This document shows, piece by piece, positions 1-9,320 of a stretch of 64,000 nucleotides of DNA. Position 1 is the first letter of the stretch. Each line of letters starts with the position of its first letter. The translations under genes were made by a program, and so were the position numbers. The notes under the pieces are model-generated. The model saw nothing but the letters and a program-made list of their open reading frames with translations. It was not told where the DNA came from and did no database searches. Source of the DNA: G965229615 sp965229615 (GTDB taxonomy: Bacteria > Pseudomonadota > Alphaproteobacteria > Rickettsiales > Midichloriaceae); contig OZ245890.1 in assembly GCA_965229615.1 (NCBI GenBank), forward strand, positions 310,001-374,000. Reading direction: 5' to 3'.

Positions 1-42
1 AGTTCTAGTAAGAATAGCTTTCTCTCGAAAAACTGGCTCACA

Positions 43-1050
43 ATGCCAAAGCCAACAGATTATTATCTTGTAGAAACATTTGAAAACAAGGCGAAATTCA
101 GAATAGAGCCATTGAGAAAGGGTTTTGGTATAACTCTTGGTAACGCAATGCGTAGAACAATGTTATCATCAATTTGGGGGGCTGCAGTTGTTGGTGTGTG
201 CATTGATGGTGTTGAACATGAGTACTCCTCAATCGAAGGTGTGAAGGAAGATGTTATAGATATATTACTCAACTTAAAATCTCTCATCATAGTTACGGAT
301 TCAGATGAGAGAAAGGTGTTATTACTTGATGTCAATGGCTGCGAACAACCAATCACAGTTACTGCTGGAATGATTACATTACCACATGGCATACACATAG
401 TGAATAAAGATGCTGTGATATGTCATATGGAAGGTCGCAACGCTCGCATTAGAATTGAAATATATGTAGGCACTAATAGTGGCTACGTAACATCTGAGAA
501 GAATAAGGCATTGCTACCAAGTAATAGTAGTTATGGCAATATTATTGCAGTTGATTCGATATTCTCTCCTGTCAGGAGAGTGACATATAGCATTGAGAGT
601 TATTCAACATCAATTGATGAAGAGTATGAAAGGCTTTTTCTTACCATTGAAACAAACGGTGCAATTGCTGCAGATATGGCAATGTCATTAGCAGCTAAAA
701 TTTTACAGGAACAGTTGCGGCCGTTCATGGGGGCAAACATTGAGATAACACACGACGTTGAAGAAAAACCACTGTCGTTTGACCACAGATTGCTAATGAA
801 GGTTGAAAATCTTGAGCTATCAGTTCGTTCACAAAACTGTTTGAAAAACGAAAACATAGTATATGTTGGTGATCTAGTGACGAAAACAGAAAGTGAGATG
901 TTAAAAACGCCAAATTTTGGTAAAAAATCACTTACCGAAATGAAAGAGGTAATGGCAAAAATGAACTTGCATTTTGGTATGGAAATCAGTGGGTGGCCAC
1001 CTGCAGGTAATATTGAAGAGCTAGCGAGAAAATTTGAAGAGGGAATATAA
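43..1050 (+). CDS. rpoA: DNA-directed RNA polymerase subunit alpha
   Basis: Encodes the alpha subunit of RNA polymerase (335 aa, usual length), which nucleates core assembly through its N-terminal domain and contacts upstream promoter DNA and activators through its C-terminal domain. The N-terminal dimerisation region is seen around residues 20-45 (FGITLGNAMRRTML). The helix-hairpin-helix C-terminal domain lies around 262-310 (LELSVRSQNC, then TPNFGKKSLTE). The ATG at 43 gives a full-length product. rplQ follows after 40 bases, the conserved end of the alpha ribosomal protein operon, so upstream rpsM/rpsK probably lie just outside the window. The first 42 bases are too short to assign. Confidence 0.98.
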   Translation: MPKPTDYYLVETFENKAKFRIEPLRKGFGITLGNAMRRTMLSSIWGAAVVGVCIDGVEHEYSSIEGVKEDVIDILLNLKSLIIVTDSDERKVLLLDVNGCEQPITVTAGMITLPHGIHIVNKDAVICHMEGRNARIRIEIYVGTNSGYVTSEKNKALLPSNSSYGNIIAVDSIFSPVRRVTYSIESYSTSIDEEYERLFLTIETNGAIAADMAMSLAAKILQEQLRPFMGANIEITHDVEEKPLSFDHRLLMKVENLELSVRSQNCLKNENIVYVGDLVTKTESEMLKTPNFGKKSLTEMKEVMAKMNLHFGMEISGWPPAGNIEELARKFEEGI

Positions 1051-1090
1051 AAACAAATATGCATCGAATAACAATATAAGAGGAGAACAT

Positions 1091-1459
1091 ATGAATCATA
1101 ATTTTAAAGGCAGTAAATTTGGCAGACATAAAGACAGTCGTAAAGCACTACTAAGAAACCTTACAAAGGAAGTGATAGAGCATGAAAGTATCGAAACAAC
1201 ACTACCTAAAGCTAAAAATATACGTCCTATTGTTGAGAAGCTTGTAACAAAAGGAAAAATACCATCATTGCATAATAGAAGACAAATTATATCTACACTG
1301 GGAGGTGATCAGTTGACTGCTGGTAAGCTTCTTAACATTTCTGCACGCTATGCTAATAGAAATGGGGGATATCTCAGAATAATAAAAACAGGATACCGCA
1401 AAGGCGATGCAGCTCCAATGGCGATAATACAGTTCGTAGAAGCACCAGGGACTGCCTAA
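1091..1459 (+). CDS. rplQ: 50S ribosomal protein L17
   Basis: Large-subunit ribosomal protein of 122 aa, the last gene of the rpoA operon. The ATG at 1091 is chosen over an in-frame ATG at 1034 because an AGGAGA ribosome-binding site sits at 1081-1086 and the product then begins in the normal L17 position (MNHNFKGSKFGRHKDSRKAL). The earlier start would overlap rpoA and add a non-conserved tail. The L17 core, including RKALLRNL and GYRKGDAAPMA, is intact. The gene converges on pnp with about 30 bases between stops. Confidence 0.96.
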   Translation: MNHNFKGSKFGRHKDSRKALLRNLTKEVIEHESIETTLPKAKNIRPIVEKLVTKGKIPSLHNRRQIISTLGGDQLTAGKLLNISARYANRNGGYLRIIKTGYRKGDAAPMAIIQFVEAPGTA

Positions 1460-1475
1460 ATGAAAAACACTCCAG

Positions 1476-1491
1476 AAGCCCGCTTGGGTTT
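1476..1491 (-). terminator. weak hairpin at the end of pnp, possible terminator
   Basis: A 6-bp stem (1476-1481 with 1486-1491, one G:T pair, four-base loop) lies between the convergent rplQ and pnp genes and overlaps the pnp stop codon. On the minus strand it is followed after about eight bases by a run of five T. The stem is short, so termination is only a suggestion. Confidence 0.3.
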
Positions 1492-3725
1492 CAAAGGAAT
1501 CTCTTTCTTCTATTAATATTTGCTGTTTGTTCATCGCCTGGTATCTCGCAATGATCTGGATTTGTTGTAGTGTTTTCTTTTTTAGACACAAGTGCGTCAA
1601 TCATGCTGTTGCCTGATACTCCTCTTGTGCAGAGTTTTATCTTACCATTTCTGTCGAATCCTATCATCTTTGCTTTAAGATTTTGTCCTTCAGTGAAAAT
1701 TGATTTAAGATCTTTGATATATCCATCCACTATATCACTAATATGTATAAACCCTTCAGCACCAGTTTGTAATTTTACAAACAGACCAAAATCAGTCACA
1801 CTACTTATTGTGATATCAAACATACTACCCACTCTCATAGGTGATACGATGCTGTTAATTTTATTCATTGCGTTGTTTAAATCCTCACTTGTGTTAGCAC
1901 TAATGAGTACTTTACCATCATCTTCTATTGCTATTTTCACATTGCATGTCATGCTGATTTCCTTCACTGTTTTACCACCTGGTCCAATTACAGTCCTAAT
2001 GTCTTCTTTATTAATGTTCATAACCATGATACGTGGTACGTTGCTATTAACTGTATTACGTGTCAGTGAGATTGATTGATTCATTTTCGCAAGTATATTT
2101 TTAATACCAACTGTTGCCTGAACAATCGCTTGCGATATCACATCATATTGCAATCCCTTAGTTTTTATATCCATTTGCAGTGCAGTGATAGTATTATCTT
2201 CCGTTCCAGCAACCTTGAGATCCATATCACCAATGTGATCTTCATCTCCTATGATGTCAGATAATATTACATAATCATCACTGTTATTTGATTTTATTAA
2301 TCCCATTGCAATGCCAGCAACAGGCTGTTTCATTGGTACGCCAGATGCCATCAGTGCAAGTGATGATGCGCAAACTGTTGCCATGGATGATGATCCATTC
2401 GATTCTGTGACATCAGCAACAATCCTTACTGTATGTTGATATTCTTCAGTACTTGGTAACATTGGTATAATAGCTCTCAATGCTAATCTGCCGTGACCTA
2501 TTTCTCTTCTGCCTGGAGCCTTGATCTGTCCTATTTCGCCCACGGCATAGGACGGGAAATTATAGTGCAGCATAAACTTATCAGATGTGACACCAGTAAT
2601 ATCATCACTTATTTGTACGTCTTGACGTGTGCCTATTGTTACTACTGATAATACTTGTGTCTCACCCCTCGTGAAAAGGGCTGAACCATGTACTCTAGGT
2701 AGTATATCTATTTCACAGTCTATATTTCTAATTTGATCTGGTGCACGACTATCGATCCGGATCTTTTTTGTAAGTATGTTCTCACGCACAATTGCTATTT
2801 TAAGGTTGTCAAATGTGATATTAAATGATTCATCATCAATATTATGATTTGCAGCAATTAGTTCGCCTCTTATTTTAGACTTTATAGTATTAATCTTACT
2901 TGTTCTTAACTGTTTACTCGGTTCATATATTGCTTCGGCAAGATTTGCATAACTAGGTGATGTAGTGATGAGATCCTGTATCTTATTTGCCATAAGAGTA
3001 TCATCTATAACGGTATGTTCGTCTGTCTGTTTAGTAAGATTCACTCCTTCATATTTTTGATGTACGAGTTCGTCTATTATACTAGTAATATTGTTTATGT
3101 ACTGCTGAGCCCTTTCAATACCATCAAGTATAATATGTTGCGGCAACATAGCACCACATTCGACCATTGTGATGGTTGTAGCAGTACCACTAACAAAAAG
3201 ATCTAGATTGCTTTTTTCCATTTCTTTGACAGTTGGATTGATCACAATATTATTATCAATATGACCAATCTTCACAGCCGCAACTGTACCATCACAGCCA
3301 ATGCCAGCAAGCTTTACAGCAGCTGATGCTCCTATCACTGCTGCAACATCGGTACTATTCTCACCATCATAAGATAGAACAGTGCATACTACTTGAATTT
3401 CTTGGTATGGATTATTTTGTATGATAGGACGTAATGAACGATCAACCAAACGTGCTATTATTATCTCCTTTTCCGTTGGCTTGCCCTCTCTCTTCACAAA
3501 ACCACCAGGTATTTTGCCTGCTGCATAAAACTTTTCAAAATAGTGCACACTCAATGCTAAAGATCTTTCTGGCATGTTCTTTTTAGCTATAGTTGCTGTA
3601 CATAACAGTACAGTTTGGCCAAGTGACACGACAACTGATCCATGGGCTTGTCTTGCTATTTTACCTGTTTCTAGTTTTAACTTGACATTATCCAATGTAA
3701 GGGTTGATGTAGAGATTTTAAACAT
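1491..3725 (-). CDS. pnp: polyribonucleotide nucleotidyltransferase (PNPase)
   Basis: Phosphorolytic 3'-to-5' exoribonuclease of the RNA degradation machinery, 744 aa, near the family's usual size. Two RNase PH-like domains flank a helical linker (PH1 about residues 10-210, PH2 about 320-530). The KH domain carries GPGGKTVKEI, and the S1 domain is seen in the DFGLFVKL and EGFIHISDI segments. The C-terminal tail is short and divergent. The start at 3725 gives the usual short N-terminal strand. It is transcribed in the same direction as rpsO, 145 bases downstream of it, the classical rpsO-pnp arrangement, with a hairpin in the gap. Confidence 0.98.
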   Translation of the reverse strand: MFKISTSTLTLDNVKLKLETGKIARQAHGSVVVSLGQTVLLCTATIAKKNMPERSLALSVHYFEKFYAAGKIPGGFVKREGKPTEKEIIIARLVDRSLRPIIQNNPYQEIQVVCTVLSYDGENSTDVAAVIGASAAVKLAGIGCDGTVAAVKIGHIDNNIVINPTVKEMEKSNLDLFVSGTATTITMVECGAMLPQHIILDGIERAQQYINNITSIIDELVHQKYEGVNLTKQTDEHTVIDDTLMANKIQDLITTSPSYANLAEAIYEPSKQLRTSKINTIKSKIRGELIAANHNIDDESFNITFDNLKIAIVRENILTKKIRIDSRAPDQIRNIDCEIDILPRVHGSALFTRGETQVLSVVTIGTRQDVQISDDITGVTSDKFMLHYNFPSYAVGEIGQIKAPGRREIGHGRLALRAIIPMLPSTEEYQHTVRIVADVTESNGSSSMATVCASSLALMASGVPMKQPVAGIAMGLIKSNNSDDYVILSDIIGDEDHIGDMDLKVAGTEDNTITALQMDIKTKGLQYDVISQAIVQATVGIKNILAKMNQSISLTRNTVNSNVPRIMVMNINKEDIRTVIGPGGKTVKEISMTCNVKIAIEDDGKVLISANTSEDLNNAMNKINSIVSPMRVGSMFDITISSVTDFGLFVKLQTGAEGFIHISDIVDGYIKDLKSIFTEGQNLKAKMIGFDRNGKIKLCTRGVSGNSMIDALVSKKENTTTNPDHCEIPGDEQTANINRRKRFL

Positions 3726-3804
3726 TTACTATTTTGTTAATTAAATTTTCGAGAGGGATATCAAGAGTATACCACTTATTTTTCATTGTTTTCTGAGATA
3801 TAAT

Positions 3805-3841
3805 GCACTGTCAACAATGTTGTGCTAAAGCATGACAGTGC
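3805..3841 (-). promoter_or_regulatory. perfect 9-bp inverted repeat in the rpsO-pnp leader
   Basis: GCACTGTCA at 3805-3813 is perfectly matched by TGACAGTGC at 3833-3841, and a small TGCT/AGCA hairpin lies inside the 19-base loop. The structure lies in the pnp leader, about 80 bases upstream of the pnp start. In E. coli the rpsO-pnp leader carries an RNase III-processed stem used in PNPase autoregulation. That this one has the same role is inference from position and shape. It could instead be an rpsO terminator, but no T-run follows directly on the minus strand. Confidence 0.5.
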
Positions 3842-3869
3842 GGACAGAACAAGGCTATATGGTGTGTTT

Positions 3870-4124
3870 TCACTTGCGCAACTTCAAGCCTATTCTAAGC
3901 TCTTCGCCTCTTTTTTGATCCTTGTTATATAAAAATGACATTAATCTTCTGCGCTTGCTCACCATTGCAATCAGACCTTTTCTAGTTTGGAAATCATGCT
4001 TATTCTCTTTTAGATGGTTAGTAAGTTGCTCAATCCTATGTGTTAGAATTGCACATTGCACTTCTGGTGAACCAGTGTCATTCTCAGATCTAGCATGTTG
4101 TGTAATTATTTCTGCTTTATTCAT
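3870..4124 (-). CDS. rpsO: 30S ribosomal protein S15
   Basis: Small-subunit primary binding protein for 16S rRNA, 84 aa against about 89 for most homologues. The conserved DTGSPEVQ segment is at about residues 16-23 and the RRRLMSFLYNKD region at about 58-69. The short length comes from the N-terminus (MNKAEIITQHARSENDTGS), which lacks only a few residues; all core helices are present. It is upstream of pnp in the usual order. Confidence 0.97.
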   Translation of the reverse strand: MNKAEIITQHARSENDTGSPEVQCAILTHRIEQLTNHLKENKHDFQTRKGLIAMVSKRRRLMSFLYNKDQKRGEELRIGLKLRK

Positions 4125-4321
4125 TATATATTTTATATTTTTTTATTTGACAGCATTGATCAATACGGCATGTTAGCACGATCGAAATATTATCAAGAGA
4201 CAGTATATGCCTTTTTGTTGGAAATGCAAGAGAAGATGCATACTGCTGCACATATCAAAATAATGCAGAACAACTACTCAGCCATCTAATAACCTTAACT
4301 GCTAATAGGTTATAACCCATA

Positions 4322-5857
4322 TCATTTGAGCTCTATACCTATGAACCTATTCATACCCTTTCTTGAAATCAAGAGTGCTGCTGATCCCTTACCACGACGT
4401 TTTATATCATCTAATGCCTTTTCAAAATCATTTACATTGCTAATAGGTTTCTGGTTGATACTCAAGATCAAATCACCTGGCCTTACTCCTGTAAATGCAA
4501 TAACAGAGTTTTTATCTATATCTGTGATGACTACACCTTTCACACTACTATCTATTGAATATGCACGGCGCGTTTCATCATTTAAATTAACAACAGTAAT
4601 ACCAAGCACTGTTTTTGCATTCTTATCACTTTTTGCGTCATAGTTTCCATCTTCTAACTCATCACCAAAAGGATCATCTTCATCGGGTTTTTCCACTGTA
4701 GCATTGATTTTTTTTGTACTGCCATCTCTAAATACTTCCAAGGTAATGCTTGTATTCACAGGTGTTTCACCAACGATTCTTGGCAACTTATTGACTGCAT
4801 TCACATCCTTGCCATCAAATTTTAGAATCACATCACCAATTTTTAGCCCTGCCTTGCTCGCTGGACTGTTTTTTACAACACTAACAACTAGTGCACCAAT
4901 TGGTTTTTCCATACCAATACCCTTTGCTATGTTTTCATCAACTGGCTGTACTCTAACACCTAACCATCCTCTAATTATTATACCCTTCTCTTTCAATTGT
5001 GAAATTACTGGTTGTGCTATTGAAGATGGTATTGCAAAACCAATACCAACATTGCCACCTGATGGACTAAATATCACAGAATTGACACCTAAAACTTTAC
5101 CTGTTGTACTATCACACAATGGACCTCCTGAGTTACCCCTATTGATTGCAGCATCGGTTTGAATATAATCATCAAATGATTCGCCAGTGATATAACGTGC
5201 TTTAGCAGAAATAATACCAGCTGTTACTGTACCACCAAGTCCAAATGGATTGCCAACAGCAATCACTCCTTCACCAACTCGTGCAGTATCAGAATCACCA
5301 AACTCCAAATATGGTAGTTGTCCTTGTGTATCTATTTTCAATAATGCAAGGTCCGTTTTTTGATCTTGTCCTACTATCTTTGCCTTGTACGTTTTATTGC
5401 TGTCATTATCAATCATTACATTAATCTCATCAGCATCTTTAATGACATGATGATTTGTGACTATATAACCATCTGGAGCTATAATGAAGCCTGAACCAAG
5501 TGATGTCATTTTTCTCATCTGTTCAGGTAGTCCAAATTCTTTTTCCAGGAAGTCTCTGAAAAGTTCATAGGGATTGTCAGACATACCATTCCCTAGTGCC
5601 CTCTTTCTCTTTTCTGTTTTTTGTGTTGTTGATATGTTTACGACAGCTGGTACAATGCGTGATGCAATGTCTGCAACGTTTGTTACATTGCTGGCATGAG
5701 CCTCAGCGCACCACAAGTGCCCCATATCCTCACAACATACATGTTGGCTATTGATCAACATTTCAACCGATAAAATCGTCACAACACTAAATTTTTTCAA
5801 AACATTCTTCCAGTTCAAGAGTTGCATTGTCATTTCAATTTGTCTGTTAATTAACAT
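4322..5857 (-). CDS. periplasmic serine endoprotease, DegP/DegQ (Do) family
   Basis: Envelope protease and chaperone that clears misfolded periplasmic and outer-membrane proteins; 511 aa. A hydrophobic N-terminal segment (about 18-36) looks like a signal peptide. The trypsin-like domain carries His137 (TNHHV), Asp169 (KTDLALL) and Ser243 (GNSGGP). Two PDZ domains follow, around 285-380 (GWLGV to VFRDGS) and 415-505 (GVVITDIDKNS to LLISRKG). An acidic linker (DEDDPFGDELEDG) separates the PDZ domains. The first ATG is used; Met9 or Met11 would also leave a signal peptide. It is transcribed alone, divergent from the DUF155 gene. Confidence 0.95.
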   Translation of the reverse strand: MLINRQIEMTMQLLNWKNVLKKFSVVTILSVEMLINSQHVCCEDMGHLWCAEAHASNVTNVADIASRIVPAVVNISTTQKTEKRKRALGNGMSDNPYELFRDFLEKEFGLPEQMRKMTSLGSGFIIAPDGYIVTNHHVIKDADEINVMIDNDSNKTYKAKIVGQDQKTDLALLKIDTQGQLPYLEFGDSDTARVGEGVIAVGNPFGLGGTVTAGIISAKARYITGESFDDYIQTDAAINRGNSGGPLCDSTTGKVLGVNSVIFSPSGGNVGIGFAIPSSIAQPVISQLKEKGIIIRGWLGVRVQPVDENIAKGIGMEKPIGALVVSVVKNSPASKAGLKIGDVILKFDGKDVNAVNKLPRIVGETPVNTSITLEVFRDGSTKKINATVEKPDEDDPFGDELEDGNYDAKSDKNAKTVLGITVVNLNDETRRAYSIDSSVKGVVITDIDKNSVIAFTGVRPGDLILSINQKPISNVNDFEKALDDIKRRGKGSAALLISRKGMNRFIGIELK

Positions 5858-5997
5858 TTTCTCATACTACATTTTATACTACATATGATTCATAAATCCA
5901 GCCATCAGCAAATTATTACTATAACCTTTTTTATATATCACAACTCAGCAGTTGATATTAGTTTGCATGAGTGCTAGAATGACCAACCAGGGTTGAT

Positions 5998-6020
5998 CAG
6001 TGAACAACACATGTTCACTG
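5998..6020. promoter_or_regulatory. inverted repeat in the divergent intergenic region
   Basis: The 288-base gap 5858-6145 between divergent degP and the DUF155 gene holds no convincing ORF. CAGTGAAC (5998-6005) and GTTCACTG (6013-6020) form a perfect 8-bp inverted repeat with a seven-base spacer. It could be an operator for one of the divergent genes or an RNA hairpin. There is no T-run, so a terminator is unlikely. No promoter hexamers stood out nearby. Confidence 0.35.
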
Positions 6021-6145
6021 CACACCATCAGCACTGAAACCACAAGTAATATCAGTGCATCATACCCCATAGTTCAAATTCATTAGTCGACATGCGTTGC
6101 TATTATCTACTGAACAATAGGGCGAACTGCAACAAATAACTTATT

Positions 6146-6979
6146 ATGAGCTTAATATGTTCATCATACTGTATAGGCGATAGTTATAATCTGAATTCTA
6201 TATCATTATATCTCAAACAAAACGCAACAAGACACCGTATATATAGTAAGGAAGTTCTACATTATAAATGTAAGATACCAGAAAAACAAAAAAAATATGA
6301 TGTATTTGTATATAGTTATGGTTGTATAGTGTTTTGGGGGATATCAGAAGAAAATATAGCTGTAATAATTGATGAACTCTCTGAGTTCGTGAGTATGCCC
6401 ATTAAAAAGCGAATCTTCGACGAATGTAAATATACAATCTCTGCCACCAGTGAGGTTTCATTCATAGACTTAGAGAATGATATCATAGTTTTACGTAAGA
6501 GTGATACAATTTATTTTTCAAAACTAGCATTTTCATATGGTTTATCACAATCTGTAAAGTTGAGTGTTTTTGAAGAATCCGTTGATAGTACGATCGAAGA
6601 TAATAAAAAAATCCCAATTGCTTTGATCAACACTGGTAAAATTTCACTCTCAAGCAAGAAACTAGCAAAAAAGATAGGTGTTCTATTTGCAGAGAGGAAC
6701 TATATTAATCTTAACAATAATATTCTCGATACACCCGAGTTTTTCTGGAAAAACCCCAAATATGAACAGTATTATAGTATGTCACTAAAATTTCTTGATT
6801 TACCTCAGCGCATACATGTTCTAAACAGCAAACTTGACGTGATAAGGGATTTATACAGCATTTTGTCTGCAGAGTTGCAACACGCACATTCATCTAGACT
6901 TGAAATTGTGGTTATAATACTAATATCTCTCGAAATATGTATAGGAGTCACAGAATTGTTATTACATGGAGTTCACTAA
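6146..6979 (+). CDS. DUF155 (RMND1/Sif2 family) membrane-anchored protein
   Basis: A 277-aa protein of the DUF155 family, whose mitochondrial members (RMND1, Mrx10) are inner-membrane proteins supporting translation; the bacterial role is not established. Diagnostic parts are the YSYGCIVFWG segment (about 54-63), the C-terminal FFWKNPKYEQYY and the long helix LDVIRDLYSIL. A single hydrophobic segment at about 252-272 ends the protein, as is typical. Its 3' end overlaps the next gene by 14 bases, suggesting coupled translation. The family is widespread in Alphaproteobacteria and mitochondria. Confidence 0.85.
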   Translation: MSLICSSYCIGDSYNLNSISLYLKQNATRHRIYSKEVLHYKCKIPEKQKKYDVFVYSYGCIVFWGISEENIAVIIDELSEFVSMPIKKRIFDECKYTISATSEVSFIDLENDIIVLRKSDTIYFSKLAFSYGLSQSVKLSVFEESVDSTIEDNKKIPIALINTGKISLSSKKLAKKIGVLFAERNYINLNNNILDTPEFFWKNPKYEQYYSMSLKFLDLPQRIHVLNSKLDVIRDLYSILSAELQHAHSSRLEIVVIILISLEICIGVTELLLHGVH

Positions 6980-7457
6980 ACAAATTGAGATTAGAAATGC
7001 TGTTGCATCAGACATAAATGATATGGTCGTACTATCTTCAATTAAAAGACAACAGTATGAGAGTATACAACCAACATTTTGGCATCGTAGTCATAAAGCT
7101 GATGAGTTGCAAACAGTTTGGTTTTGTGAACTATTGGAACGAAAGGATTATATAATGCTTGTAGCAACTGACAAGGATATAAGTCTAGTGGGGTTTGTAA
7201 TTGGACAAATTATTAGTGCACCAGAAGTTTACGACCCTGGTGGATTTACATTAATGGTTGATGACTTCTGTATTGCTGATAATATGGCATGGCAAACCAT
7301 TGGTGCTGTACTATTAGAAAAATTACATTCAATTGCACGCGAATGCTGTTGCGTTCAAACTGTTATCGTGTGTGGTCATCATGATGATGCCAAGAGGCGT
7401 TTTCTGAAATCATCAAATTTGCAAATCGCTTCTGAATGGTATGTTGGACCAATATAA
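6966..7457 (+). CDS. GNAT-family N-acetyltransferase
   Basis: Predicted acetyl-CoA-dependent acetyltransferase of 163 aa. The fold runs from a first strand (IEIRNAVASDINDMV) through the central strand around LVGFVIGQI. The region after DDFCIADNMAWQTIGAVLLEKL resembles the acetyl-CoA binding turn, but the usual Q/RxxGxG/A signature is weak (WQTIGA). The substrate is unknown. It overlaps the DUF155 gene by 14 bases, so the pair is probably co-transcribed. Confidence 0.75.
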   Translation: MEFTKQIEIRNAVASDINDMVVLSSIKRQQYESIQPTFWHRSHKADELQTVWFCELLERKDYIMLVATDKDISLVGFVIGQIISAPEVYDPGGFTLMVDDFCIADNMAWQTIGAVLLEKLHSIARECCCVQTVIVCGHHDDAKRRFLKSSNLQIASEWYVGPI

Positions 7458-7542
7458 ATCATTACTTATGATGGTTTATGTGATAATATAAAAGTCAGCA
7501 TGATAAATATCAACTTGCGCAAAAGTGTTAAATCAACAAATC

Positions 7543-7893
7543 ATGAGTAGCTACCTACCAATAGCAATACTGATGGCAATTGCAATATGTTTAGGTGTTG
7601 TTATAGTAATGCTTCCGATGCTCATTGCACCTAAAAAATCATATGCTGATAAGAACTCTCAATATGAGTGTGGGTTCAAGGGGTTTGGTAGTATAAGAAA
7701 GAAATTTGATGTTAAATTTTATTTGATATCAATGCTTTTTATAGTCTTCGACTTAGAAATAGCATTTTTATTTCCATGGGCAATAGTATTGAAGCAAATA
7801 GGATATGTTGGTTTTGCTTCAATGTTATTATTCCTAGCAGTATTGGTGATAGGTTTCATCTATGAATGGAAAAAAGGAGCCCTAGATTCTTAA
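7543..7893 (+). CDS. nuoA: NADH-quinone oxidoreductase subunit A
   Basis: Small membrane subunit of respiratory complex I, 116 aa from ATG 7543. A GTG at 7525 in the same frame would add six residues. Three transmembrane helices are visible at about 5-27, 60-80 and 85-106. The conserved ECGF (in QYECGFKGFG) and FDLEIAFLFPW motifs are intact. In most Rickettsiales nuoA starts a nuoABCDE cluster. Here it stands alone: the next gene is an MFS carrier, and nuoD, nuoE and nuoC are found elsewhere in the window. Confidence 0.95.
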   Translation: MSSYLPIAILMAIAICLGVVIVMLPMLIAPKKSYADKNSQYECGFKGFGSIRKKFDVKFYLISMLFIVFDLEIAFLFPWAIVLKQIGYVGFASMLLFLAVLVIGFIYEWKKGALDS

Positions 7894-7913
7894 AATGATC
7901 AGTCAGATTGTTG

Positions 7914-7954
7914 CTATGATATAATACCGATCTCTTTGGTAGCATCATAGACTT
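7914..7954 (+). terminator. hairpin after nuoA, candidate terminator
   Basis: CTATGAT at 7914-7920 pairs perfectly with ATCATAG at 7944-7950. Inside it TACC (7925-7928) pairs with GGTA (7938-7941). ACTTTT follows directly. The interrupted stem and short T-run fit a modest intrinsic terminator separating nuoA from the MFS gene. Confidence 0.42.
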
Positions 7955-8013
7955 TTCAGAAAGGCTTTGATATATATAGGAGGAGTTCACTAAAACACAA
8001 AGTGTAGAAGCTA

Positions 8014-9312
8014 ATGAGTTATAATAACACATCTTCCACAGTAAAACAATATACAGCGGATAACGAAACAGCATATCTCGCCTGGTTTGTTGCTACAATG
8101 TTTTTCCTATATCAGTATATGATTAGAGTGTTTCCTAATGTTATGGCAAAGGAAATATTTAGTAGTTTTGCCATCACTGCAGAGCAATTCAGTAGTTTAG
8201 GATCTATATATTCACTAACCTATGGCATTGTACAGCTGCCGGTTGGAGTGCTGTTAGATAGATTAAACACGAAAAAAATCATGTCATATTCAGTGTTGAT
8301 GTGTGCTGTTGGTACTATGATGTTTGCTTGGGCTAAGGATTTTTATTTGATGCAGATCGCTCGCTTTTTGATAGCGATAGGATCAGGGGCAGCATTGGGC
8401 ATTACAATGAAAATTATCAGTCATAGTTTGGTTGGTACAAAGAGAGCATTTTTCTCTGGTTTGACACTCACTATAGGTGTGATGGGCCCATATGTTGGTG
8501 CTCAAATAACTGAATTTTTCATTGTACTGTATGATTGGAGAACAGCATCTACAGTCATTGGCATGAGTGCATTTTTAATATTTATTGTTGGTTTATTCAC
8601 TGTTGATGATTTGAGCAGTACAGATGTTGATCATGCAAACAGTTTTTTACACAGAGCTAAGGGTGCCATCCTACAATTTAAACATGTATTGAATGAACCC
8701 ATATTGATATATGCTCTATTGACTGGTATCATATATACTCCTGTTTGTGTATTTGCTGATCTGTGGGGATCTGTATTTTTAGAAAGCAAATTTGATATGA
8801 CGCGTGAAGTTGCTGTCAATACATCACTTGGTCTTTATATTGGATTAGCAGTTGGTAGTCTTATTTTGCCATGGTTTAGTGCAAAGATAGGTAAATTTAA
8901 TATTGTGATCACGTATAGTGTTATATGTTGTGCAATTGCATTTTGCATTCTATTATACTCTCCAGATTTGAATCATGAGTTGGTATATTGGATAATCTTC
9001 TCAATTGGCTTTTTTTGCGGAGCAGAAATGATTTGTTTTAATGCTGCATGGCACATCGCACCACCAAGCGCAACAGCTCTTGCTTTTGGACTGATCAATT
9101 CACTATCGATATTATTCAATTCAGCTTTTCAACAAATAGTTGGTATATTGTTGGATATGATGTGGAATGGTAAGTATGACGAACTTGGAATAAGGCTCTA
9201 TAGCAAAAGCGATCATATTGTTGCAATGTCATCGATTCCTATGTCTTTGTTTTTTGGTGCTGCAATTATGATTTTATTTATGGTAAGAGGGAGAAAAATT
9301 CATGAAACATAA
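8014..9312 (+). CDS. major facilitator superfamily transporter
   Basis: Predicted 12-helix secondary transporter, 432 aa. The N-terminal half carries the inter-helix 2/3 motif GVLLDRLNTKK (about residues 84-94), a variant of the MFS GxLaDrxGrkr signature, and LIAIGSGAALGITMKI in helix 4. The family is common in Rickettsiales, often annotated as proline/betaine or organic anion carriers; the substrate cannot be told. A strong AGGAGG at 7978-7983 lies about 30 bases upstream of the ATG, too far for normal use, and an in-frame TAG at 8005 excludes an earlier start. It is followed by the ABC permease after 8 bases. Confidence 0.9.
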   Translation: MSYNNTSSTVKQYTADNETAYLAWFVATMFFLYQYMIRVFPNVMAKEIFSSFAITAEQFSSLGSIYSLTYGIVQLPVGVLLDRLNTKKIMSYSVLMCAVGTMMFAWAKDFYLMQIARFLIAIGSGAALGITMKIISHSLVGTKRAFFSGLTLTIGVMGPYVGAQITEFFIVLYDWRTASTVIGMSAFLIFIVGLFTVDDLSSTDVDHANSFLHRAKGAILQFKHVLNEPILIYALLTGIIYTPVCVFADLWGSVFLESKFDMTREVAVNTSLGLYIGLAVGSLILPWFSAKIGKFNIVITYSVICCAIAFCILLYSPDLNHELVYWIIFSIGFFCGAEMICFNAAWHIAPPSATALAFGLINSLSILFNSAFQQIVGILLDMMWNGKYDELGIRLYSKSDHIVAMSSIPMSLFFGAAIMILFMVRGRKIHET

Positions 9313-9320
9313 ATTTTGAA

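Noticed and set aside
7978..8013. Strong AGGAGG 30 bases upstream of the MFS gene as evidence for another start or small leader ORF.
   Set aside because: No ATG, GTG or TTG lies at proper spacing, and an in-frame TAG at 8005 blocks extension of the MFS frame. Possibly fortuitous or an unrecognised leader; recorded only.
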